Shown here piece after piece: positions 1-4,788 of a stretch of 6,751 nt of DNA. The notes below the pieces were generated by a model, which saw nothing but the letters and a program-made list of their open reading frames with translations, was not told the DNA's origin and searched no databases. Where the stretch lies: positions 1 through 6,751 of the forward strand of contig SKNK01000057.1 of the NCBI GenBank assembly GCA_007120565.1, written 5' to 3'. Position 1 is the stretch's first letter. Each line of letters opens with the position of its first letter. The translations under genes were made by a program, and so were the position numbers. The stretch is from Nitriliruptoraceae bacterium. Its GTDB lineage: Bacteria; Actinomycetota; Nitriliruptoria; Nitriliruptorales; Nitriliruptoraceae.

Positions 1-222
1 CCTTCGCCGACCTGGCACCCACACCAGCGACCGCCGATCTGCGTGGAACCGCGTGCGTCTGATCGGGTGAGCCGGAAGGGATCTCAGCCCACACCCTCTC
101 CAGGCCCAGTGTGACCAACCACTGCGAACACAGAAGTGGCAGGGTCGAGGTCGGCGACGAACGGTGGGACGCGGTGGTCGCGACGACACGTGGAACCGCG
201 CCGTCCCGGCCACCCGGAGGAT
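1..222. other. Left-edge stretch without a supported gene
   Basis: No convincing coding region is visible on either strand. One forward frame enters from the left edge and stops at 60-62, leaving about 19 residues (ending in GTACV) that could be the tail of an upstream gene but match nothing I recognise. A 12-base direct repeat, CGTGGAACCGCG, occurs at 42-53 and again at 189-200. The stretch lies just downstream of the stop of the minus-strand SLH remnant (223), so it may simply be a convergent intergenic spacer. No T-tract terminator is seen. Confidence 0.4.
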
Positions 223-546
223 CTACTCCGCGCTGTCGAGCGCCCGGATCAGCAGCGAGACCATCTGGGCCCGCGTGACCGTGCCGCCAGGGTTGCAGGT
301 CGTCTCGGTCACGCCCGTGGTGATACCCGCCTCGGCCTGTGCGAGACCGCCGCTGTCGTCCAGTGCGAGGATGCCATCGCCCCCACCGGTCACGTACAGC
401 GTGCCGTCCGGTCCGATCGCTGCCGTGCCCAACGAAGCGAACGCGCCCATGTTGAGGTCACCCTCGCTCTCGAGTCCGAGTTGGCCCGCGATGCGACCTA
501 GCGGCATCGTCCACTGAACCTCACCCGGTGGCGACAAGGGGATCAC
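223..546 (-). CDS. Short beta-propeller/SLH remnant protein
   Basis: This is a 107-residue ORF starting at GTG 546, whose first bases overlap the TGA of the upstream CsoR-family gene (GTGA, 4-base overlap), an arrangement typical of translational coupling. Residues about 34-65 resemble one blade of a PQQ-like or NHL-like propeller (AIGPDGTLYVTGGGDGILAL). Residues about 72-104 resemble the second half of an actinobacterial SLH repeat (GITTG, then a Cys-Asn-Pro turn, then VTRAQM and LIRAL). Neither domain is complete: the propeller has a single blade, the SLH lacks its first half, and there is no signal peptide. The frame upstream of the GTG does not continue the propeller. I infer a fusion scrap left by deletion within a larger secreted SLH protein, now fused to the operon by chance. 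It may still be translated, but a function is doubtful, and pseudogene is an equally fair label. Confidence 0.5.
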   Translation of the reverse strand: MIPLSPPGEVQWTMPLGRIAGQLGLESEGDLNMGAFASLGTAAIGPDGTLYVTGGGDGILALDDSGGLAQAEAGITTGVTETTCNPGGTVTRAQMVSLLIRALDSAE

Positions 547-809
547 GACAGCTCGACGAACGCCCGCCGGAACCGGTCGAGATCGACACTCGCTTCGGGG
601 TCCGCTACGCAGCGTTCCACCCCGTCCACCGCGAGCTGGACCCCGACACGGCGCAGAGCCTTGCTCGCCGCGGCGATCTGACGCAGCACCTGCTCGCAGT
701 CCTCGCCATCGTCGAGCATCCGCTCGAGGGCTCGAACCTGGCCCTCGACCCGTCGCAGACGGGTTCGGGCACGTCGCACCGTGTCGTCGCCGAGCTCACG
801 GACGTCCAT
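543..809 (-). CDS. CsoR/CstR-family transcriptional repressor
   Basis: This is an 88-residue all-helical repressor of the CsoR/RcnR/FrmR/CstR family (DUF156), a cytosolic tetramer that releases its operator on binding metal or on cysteine modification. The family core is clear: RLRRVEGQVRALERML, then a helix with the conserved Cys38 (DGEDC), then QIAAASKALRRVG and Cys67 (VERC). In copper-sensing CsoR a His lies four residues before the second Cys; here that position is Gly63, and no His is present anywhere in the protein. Two Cys without this His is the pattern of CstR, which forms di- and polysulfide bridges on exposure to persulfide. I therefore infer a reactive-sulfur or thiol sensor rather than a copper sensor. 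ATG 809 is chosen because GGAGG lies seven bases upstream; the in-frame TTG at 815 would bury that site. It follows the VKOR-like gene, and its probable operator is at 1624-1639. The family call is secure; the inducer is inferred. Confidence 0.92.
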   Translation of the reverse strand: MDVRELGDDTVRRARTRLRRVEGQVRALERMLDDGEDCEQVLRQIAAASKALRRVGVQLAVDGVERCVADPEASVDLDRFRRAFVELS

Positions 810-882
810 GGTCAACCCTCCAGCTTGGGAAGCTCAGACCCTACGAGGTGGCAGGACCCGACGCCGATGCACACCGACCCGA

Positions 883-919
883 CCGGTCCCCCGCGCCGAC
901 ACGCAGCCCGGGGGACCGG
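883..919 (-). terminator. Strong GC hairpin between VKOR-like and repressor genes
   Basis: A perfect 10-base inverted repeat, CCGGTCCCCC and GGGGGACCGG, is separated by a 17-base loop. It begins 26 bases beyond the VKOR-like stop and lies about 73 bases before the repressor start. No T tract follows on either strand, so it is not a classical intrinsic terminator. High-GC actinobacteria often use such tail-less hairpins. It could be a partial terminator or attenuator that lowers repressor expression relative to VKOR, or an mRNA-stabilising 3' end. Confidence 0.45.
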
Positions 920-944
920 CCCACCGCACCTACCGCCGTGCCCG

Positions 945-1547
945 TCAGTTCCCCGGCAGCGGCAGTTGTGGGAGCGCCCACACCACGGCGAGCGTCGCGG
1001 CCATGGCCAGCAGGAAGGTCGCCGGCCACACCCGGACCGCAGGGACCACCTTGGCCATGCCCACGCCGCCGCGACGACGGTTGATCAGTTCGATCACGAA
1101 CAACAGCGTGGTCGCCGCGGCCGACATCATGCAGAAGGGGCAGATCTCCCCGATCGGACCCAGTTGCAGGTAGACGAACCCCGCCGAAGACAGGACGCCG
1201 AACGCGGTTATCGGCAGCAGAGCGCGCTCGAGCCAGGCTGCACGGGTGTGCAGCAGGCTCGCCCCGGCAGTGATCATCGCGAGGTAGTACACAGCACCGA
1301 TCAGCGCGAGCGGGAACGGACCAACGTAGGACCACGGGCTGGTGATCACGGCGATCGGCCCCTGTGGGTCCACCGACGCCGGCAGCGGCAGGACCCAGAA
1401 GTGGATCACGGTCAACAAGAAGCTGGCGGCCCATCCCACCACCGCGACCCCGATGAAGGCTCGCAGGAGCCCGGTGACAACCCGATCTCCTCCCTGCGCG
1501 TCACTCGGGGCCGTCGGCCCTGTCGTCTGCACTGCACGGTCAGTCAT
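945..1547 (-). CDS. VKOR-like membrane thiol/quinone oxidoreductase
   Basis: This is a 200-residue integral membrane protein of the vitamin K epoxide reductase family. Bacterial VKOR proteins reoxidise DsbA-like partners in the cell envelope and pass electrons to quinone. Hydrophobic helices lie at about 28-50, 74-99, 108-128, 137-155 and 173-192. The active-site pair is C136-PF-C139 at the start of the fourth helix, followed by a typical MMSAAATTLLFVIEL stretch. The conserved SPWSYVGPFPLALIGAVYYL segment at 70-89 matches the VKOR loop/helix signature. Odd feature: these are the only two cysteines, so the periplasmic loop pair that shuttles electrons in canonical VKOR is missing (the region around SVDPQGP), and there is no fused thioredoxin domain. 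ATG 1547 is chosen because GAGG lies eight bases upstream; the in-frame GTG at 1556 has no such site. It is first in a probable unit with the CsoR-family gene and sits behind that repressor's likely operator. Confidence 0.85.
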   Translation of the reverse strand: MTDRAVQTTGPTAPSDAQGGDRVVTGLLRAFIGVAVVGWAASFLLTVIHFWVLPLPASVDPQGPIAVITSPWSYVGPFPLALIGAVYYLAMITAGASLLHTRAAWLERALLPITAFGVLSSAGFVYLQLGPIGEICPFCMMSAAATTLLFVIELINRRRGGVGMAKVVPAVRVWPATFLLAMAATLAVVWALPQLPLPGN

Positions 1548-1620
1548 AACTTGCACCTCGTCAGATCAGTTCGGTGGTCGTGTGTTGGTGTCCCGTCCGA
1601 ACGCGCGCTATCGCCTCGCG

Positions 1621-1626
1621 TCTATA
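1621..1626 (-). promoter_or_regulatory. Candidate -10 box for the VKOR-like gene
   Basis: Read on the minus strand this is TATAGA, a good -10 hexamer and unusually A/T rich for this region. It overlaps the edge of the CsoR-type palindrome, so a bound repressor would block RNA polymerase. It predicts a transcript start near 1613 and a leader of about 65 bases before ATG 1547. No convincing -35 hexamer is seen at the usual spacing. Confidence 0.45.
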
Positions 1627-1639
1627 CCCCCTGGGGTAT
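1624..1639. promoter_or_regulatory. CsoR-family operator palindrome
   Basis: The sequence ATACCCC-CT-GGGGTAT is a palindrome with perfect 7-base arms around a 2-base centre. This is the known operator type of CsoR/CstR repressors: a G/C run flanked by A/T in each half (TACCCC...GGGGTA). It lies 77 bases upstream of the VKOR-like ATG, and a CsoR-family repressor is encoded second in the same unit, so negative autoregulation is the simplest reading. It is also about 130 bases upstream of the forward SLH/M15 gene start (GTG 1771) and might affect that gene too. I found no second copy in the window. Confidence 0.75.
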
Positions 1640-1770
1640 CGGTCGGTAGTCGCTAGAACGCACCACACCCCCTTCGCCCTTCCCATCTCCACGCTGGAAC
1701 CGAGGATCCGTGACCTTCGGCCCTACGACTGCGGCCCGTCCGCGCGGCAGCGCCCAGACGGCCCGGTCGT

Positions 1771-1910
1771 GTGTCTCGGCCGATAGCGACGTTGGTCGTG
1801 CTGGTCCTCGTCGCGGTCCTGTCGACGGCCGGAGCTGCTGCCTCCGGGGCGACGGACCCCTGCGCCGGTCTCCCTCGGGCCTTCTTCGATGACGTGGGGC
1901 ATGCATCGAC
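1771..1910 (+). pseudogene. 5' fragment of the SLH/M15 gene: signal peptide and half SLH
   Basis: The frame from GTG 1771 gives a short N-terminus (SRP), a hydrophobic core rich in Val/Leu/Ala (residues about 5-20) and a small-residue A-x-A-type cleavage region near AAASG: a good Sec signal peptide. It then enters the first half of an SLH repeat (FFDDVGHAS). After the C6 run at 1910-1915 this frame becomes Arg/Trp-rich and meaningless, while the SLH repeat continues in the next frame (AAGVDC, then GIAEG). Removing one C restores one continuous protein running to 2671. I therefore read this as the displaced 5' end of the following gene, not a separate gene. No strong ribosome binding site is seen before GTG 1771. 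Confidence 0.65.
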
Positions 1911-2671
1911 CCCCCGCCGCTGGTGTCGACTGTTCGGTGTGGCACGGCATCGCCGAGGGCGCGACCTACGAGCGGCTCGGCACCGGCGACTCGCTACGCC
2001 GAGATCAGCTGACCTCCTTGCTCGATCGCGCGATCTTGACTGCGGGTGTCCAGCTACCGGATCCCGCCGAGCGACCGTTCACCGTCGTGCGGGGCGTCCA
2101 CGCCGACGCCATCGGCAGGCTGGCCGAGGTCGTCTTCGTCGACTTCGAGAGCGTCGACCGGTGGGGCATGCTGGTCGTGCATGCCGAGCACGCTGAGGAC
2201 ATCGCCCGTGCCTTCGGTGACCTGCATGACCGAGACGTCCCGATCGCCCGGATCGAGCCGATCGAGCGATACGGCGGGTACGACAGCGCGTCGATGGACG
2301 CCAACAACACCTCAGCGTTCAACTGCCGGTTCGTGAGCGGGACCTCCCGGTTCTCGGAACACGCCTACGGCGGGGCGATCGACATCAACCCGACCCAGAA
2401 CCCTTACGTACGCGGCAACACGGCGTTGCCATCAGAAGGTCGGGCCTACCTCGACCGCGACGACGTCCGGGCCGGGATGCTGGTCCGACCGGGCACCGTT
2501 GAAGCCTTCGACGACATCGGCTGGGGCTGTGGCGGGGACTGGAACACGCTCAAGGACTACCAGCACGTGAGCCTGACGGACAGGTGCCCCAGGCGGCGGT
2601 CCGCCCAGGAACCTGCAGCGTCGGCGATCACCAGTGGTACACCGTCGAGCACGCGCCGTCCGCAGACCTGA
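1889..2671 (+). CDS. SLH-M15 family peptidase, catalytic part (frameshifted gene)
   Basis: The catalytic frame encodes a zinc D-Ala-D-Ala carboxypeptidase-like domain (peptidase M15, M15_4 type) expected to act on peptidoglycan outside the membrane. Counting from ATG 1889, residues 10-50 complete an SLH repeat (VDC, GIAEG, LRRDQLTSLLDRAI). The M15 core follows from about 115: MDANNTSAFNCR, then FSEHAYGGAIDIN with zinc ligands H158 and D165, then GWGCGGDWNTLKDYQH with D223 and H226. The usual HF after this motif is HV here. The ORF's own ATG 1889 lies inside the SLH and would lack the signal peptide, so the native start is probably GTG 1771, joined by a one-base frameshift at the C6 run (1910-1915). 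The last 28 residues are low-complexity and follow the normal domain end. The gene ends three bases before the stop of the convergent membrane-protein gene. M15 assignment is firm; whether the organism makes it intact is not. Confidence 0.82.
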   Translation: MTWGMHRPPAAGVDCSVWHGIAEGATYERLGTGDSLRRDQLTSLLDRAILTAGVQLPDPAERPFTVVRGVHADAIGRLAEVVFVDFESVDRWGMLVVHAEHAEDIARAFGDLHDRDVPIARIEPIERYGGYDSASMDANNTSAFNCRFVSGTSRFSEHAYGGAIDINPTQNPYVRGNTALPSEGRAYLDRDDVRAGMLVRPGTVEAFDDIGWGCGGDWNTLKDYQHVSLTDRCPRRRSAQEPAASAITSGTPSSTRRPQT

Positions 2672-2674
2672 CGG

Positions 2675-2953
2675 TCATCTCCGCGGGGGCGGCTCTGCCC
2701 CACCGGATCCTGACCGAGCCTCGCCGGCCTCCCTACCCGTGCCGGACGGCATCCGGAGTGGTGTGAGCACGCCGGCGAAAGCCCCGATGATCGCCGCGAG
2801 GACCGTTCCGAACGCGGCAGGAGTCTCGATGTCTGGCCGGAAGAGCATCCACACCCACGCCACCAGGCCGATGAGCAGGTACAGGGCCAGTGTGACCACG
2901 ATGATGAAGGAGAGCCACTCCATCGGGCCTTCGCGATTGTTTGAGGCAGACAC
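2675..2953 (-). CDS. Small two-helix membrane protein, unknown function
   Basis: This is a 92-residue protein of unrecognised family. Two hydrophobic segments are clear: about 13-37 (WLSFIIVVTLALYLLIGLVAW) and about 47-66 (AAFGTVLAAIIGAFAGVLTP). They are joined by a short FRPDIET turn and followed by a polar Gly/Arg/Ser/Pro-rich tail of about 25 residues that is probably cytosolic. GTG 2953 is chosen because GGAGG sits five bases upstream; the in-frame ATG at 2923 has only a weak GAAGG. It converges with the M15 gene (three-base gap, no hairpin terminator between) and diverges from the HD-LuxR gene across a 171-base spacer. No catalytic residues or Cys are visible. It resembles the many small holin-sized or phage-shock-like membrane proteins only in size, so I assign no function. 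Confidence 0.72.
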   Translation of the reverse strand: MSASNNREGPMEWLSFIIVVTLALYLLIGLVAWVWMLFRPDIETPAAFGTVLAAIIGAFAGVLTPLRMPSGTGREAGEARSGSGGAEPPPRR

Positions 2954-3012
2954 GATCCCCTCCCGGTTCGACGACAGCCAGGACCATCATGTCAGAGCGA
3001 GAGCAGGCTGTG

Positions 3013-3029
3013 CAGGGGCCGTTCCCCTG
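3013..3029. promoter_or_regulatory. Inverted repeat in the divergent spacer
   Basis: CAGGGG and CCCCTG form a perfect 6-base inverted repeat around a 5-base centre (CCGTT). It lies 60 bases upstream of the membrane-protein GTG and about 96 bases upstream of the HD-LuxR start. Position and symmetry fit a repressor or activator site serving one or both divergent genes, but in such GC-rich DNA a short repeat can also arise by chance. Confidence 0.3.
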
Positions 3030-3083
3030 TGGTCGCTGCCGAAGCCCCCACACCGCACGCACCCGACGCATCCGACGGCCACG

Positions 3084-3105
3084 CCGATCGATCGGTGCCT
3101 AGACT
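3084..3105 (+). promoter_or_regulatory. Palindrome plus -10-like box before the HD-LuxR gene
   Basis: A perfect 12-base palindrome CCGATCGATCGG (3084-3095) is followed by TAGACT (3100-3105), which fits the actinobacterial TAnnnT -10 pattern. A start near 3112 would give a very short leader before ATG 3125. The palindrome would then occupy the -10/-35 spacer, a usual place for transcription-factor control. No clear -35 hexamer is seen. Confidence 0.35.
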
Positions 3106-3124
3106 CCGGCGGCGGGGATCGAGG

Positions 3125-4660
3125 ATGGAGATGCGGCTCGTAGACCTGCTGGCAGGGCTGTCGCGGCTCGCTGACCTGGGGTTCGGGATCCCGGCGGGCG
3201 AAGCGTTGCGATCGTCTGCCCTCGCGGCACTGCTCGGGCGCTCCCTCGACGTCGCCGACGACGATCTGCGGGCCGCGATCTACACGGCGATGTTGCACCA
3301 CGTCGGCTGCACTGGCTACGCCCACGAAGCCGGACAGGCGGTCGGTGACGAACTGACCATGTATGCCGTCACGGCGCAGACGAATCTGGCCAACCCGAAG
3401 GAGGTGTTCACCACCTTCCTCCCGGGCATGCTCGCGGGACGGCCGCTGTCAGAACGACTCCGCCTCACCGCCGTCACCCTTGCCAAGGGCCGGCGCATCG
3501 GCGCCGAGTCGACCACCGCGGCCTGTGAGGTCGGCCGCGACGCCGCACGACGGCTCGGCCTGGCCTCGGAGGTCCAGAACAGCCTCTACCGCTCCTACGA
3601 GTGGTGGAACGGCAAGGGGGTGCCGGACGGGCTGTCAGGTGACGCGATCCCCGTCGGAGCCCGCCTCGCCGCCATCAGCTCCACCGCGAGCCTCCTGGAC
3701 ACCGCCGCGGACCGAGCCAGGGTCGCCGAGGTGGTCCGCGGTGGCAGCGGCGTCCTGTTCGACCCGGAGATGGCTCACCACCTCGGCGAGCATCTCGACG
3801 AACTGCTGAACGTGCTCGCGGTGCGAGACCCGTACGAGGTGGTGCTGGAGGCCGAGCCCTACCCGGTCGCGCAGGTCCTGGACCCTCAGCTGATCGAGGT
3901 GGCGACGGTGTTCGGCGATCTCGCGGACCTCAAGACCCCACACCTGCACGGGCACTCCCGGGGTGTCGCTCGCCTCGCCCGCGACGCGGGTGCTCAGCTT
4001 GGGCTCGAGGGTCAGGACGTCGAGGATCTCGAGGTAGCCGCGCTGCTCCACGACGTCGGACGGGTCGCGATCTCCGCGTCCGTCTGGGACAAGCAAGGCG
4101 AGCTCACCCGGCACGAGTGGGAACAGGTGCGCCTGCACGCGTACCACTCGGAGCGGATCCTGGCGGGCTCCGAACGTCTCGCCCACCTCGCCCCGCTGGT
4201 GGGGATGCACCACGAACGCTGCGACGGCAGCGGGTACCACCGGGGCTGCGACCGAGGCGAGCTTCCCGTGGCCGCTCGTGTACTCGCGGCCGCGGACTGC
4301 TACCAGGCCATGACCCAGCCCCGGCCGCATCGGCCAGCGCTCGACCCGGAACAGGCCGAGGAACAGCTCCGGGGCGACGTGCGCGCCGGACGGATCGACG
4401 AGGAGGCGGCCAACGCGGTCCTCGCGGCAGCCGGCCACGCCGTCGAGGTGCGCCGCGAGATTCCGGCAGGGCTGACCGACCGTCAGGCCGAGGTGCTCGC
4501 TTTGATCGCTGCGGGATGCACCAACCGAGAGATCGCGGAGGAACTGGTGATCTCTCGCCGGACCGCGGAACACCACGTGCAGCACATCTACGCGAAGATC
4601 GGTGCCTCCAGCCGTGCTGCCGCGGCGCTGTTCGCGATGGAACACGACCTGCTCGCGTAG
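3125..4660 (+). CDS. HD-GYP-like domain protein with C-terminal LuxR helix-turn-helix
   Basis: This 511-residue cytosolic protein joins a metal-dependent phosphohydrolase-like region to a DNA-binding domain. Residues about 1-235 form a degenerate HD-like half: the metal HD is replaced by HH (58-59), and a GKGVPDGL segment (163-170) stands where the GYP loop would be. Residues about 255-400 form a second half with the expected ligands: H277 (GHSRG), H309-D310 (LLHDVGR), H338 (RLHAYHSE), H362-H363 (HHERCDGSGY) and D391 (DCYQAMT). The GYP signature reads GYH (370-372), so cyclic-di-GMP hydrolysis cannot be assumed. Residues about 449-511 are a LuxR/GerE helix-turn-helix (LTDRQAEVLALIAAGCTNREIA, then RRTAEHHVQHIYAKIG). 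It is probably a transcription factor that senses a nucleotide or small ligand through its HD region. GAGG before ATG 3125 is tight, and ATG 3131 has better spacing, so the start could be two codons later. The two co-directional hydrolase genes downstream are plausible targets. Confidence 0.85.
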   Translation: MEMRLVDLLAGLSRLADLGFGIPAGEALRSSALAALLGRSLDVADDDLRAAIYTAMLHHVGCTGYAHEAGQAVGDELTMYAVTAQTNLANPKEVFTTFLPGMLAGRPLSERLRLTAVTLAKGRRIGAESTTAACEVGRDAARRLGLASEVQNSLYRSYEWWNGKGVPDGLSGDAIPVGARLAAISSTASLLDTAADRARVAEVVRGGSGVLFDPEMAHHLGEHLDELLNVLAVRDPYEVVLEAEPYPVAQVLDPQLIEVATVFGDLADLKTPHLHGHSRGVARLARDAGAQLGLEGQDVEDLEVAALLHDVGRVAISASVWDKQGELTRHEWEQVRLHAYHSERILAGSERLAHLAPLVGMHHERCDGSGYHRGCDRGELPVAARVLAAADCYQAMTQPRPHRPALDPEQAEEQLRGDVRAGRIDEEAANAVLAAAGHAVEVRREIPAGLTDRQAEVLALIAAGCTNREIAEELVISRRTAEHHVQHIYAKIGASSRAAAALFAMEHDLLA

Positions 4661-4699
4661 CGGCTCGAGCAGCGGTAGCCGCAGGTCGAGTGGGCGCAG

Positions 4700-4717
4700 A
4701 TAGGTAGCCCTACCGAT
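4700..4717. promoter_or_regulatory. Imperfect 18-base palindrome upstream of the hydrolase pair
   Basis: The site reads AT-A-GGTAG-CC-CTACC-G-AT. The arms AT.GGTAG and CTACC.AT are perfectly complementary apart from one pair and the 2-base centre. It lies 71 bases before the first hydrolase ATG in the 128-base gap after the HD-LuxR gene. It is a good candidate operator for a dimeric regulator, such as the LuxR-type helix-turn-helix encoded just upstream. No clear -35/-10 pair was found around it, so whether it activates or represses is unknown. Confidence 0.4.
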
Positions 4718-4788
4718 GACAGCCGTCCCCACAACGGCCATGCTGTCCTCGAGCGTGGGAGCACCGCAAGCGACACTCGAGGGCACCG

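Noticed and set aside
1..94. Possible minus-strand gene starting at GTG 94 and running off the left edge
   Set aside because: Only about 31 codons are visible, the GGAGAGG lies directly against the GTG with no spacer, and the residues resemble nothing known.
1624..1639. Operator read as a copper-response site
   Set aside because: The palindrome type is shared by copper, sulfur and other CsoR-family repressors; the adjacent repressor lacks the copper-ligand His, and no copper ATPase or chaperone gene is in the window.
528..1649. Long forward open frame opposite the repressor and VKOR-like genes
   Set aside because: Its product is Arg/His/Gly/Pro-rich with no domain, and it is the antisense of two genes with clear family signatures and ribosome binding sites.
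3029..3124. Upstream start for the HD-LuxR protein at 3029
   Set aside because: The extra 32 residues are Pro/His/Arg-rich, have no ribosome binding site and would run through the probable promoter; homologues as I recall them start near MRLxDLL.
4660..4682. Hairpin GCGGCT/AGCCGC right after the HD-LuxR stop as a terminator
   Set aside because: Only six pairs, loop of 11 bases and no T tract; such stems are frequent by chance in this GC content.
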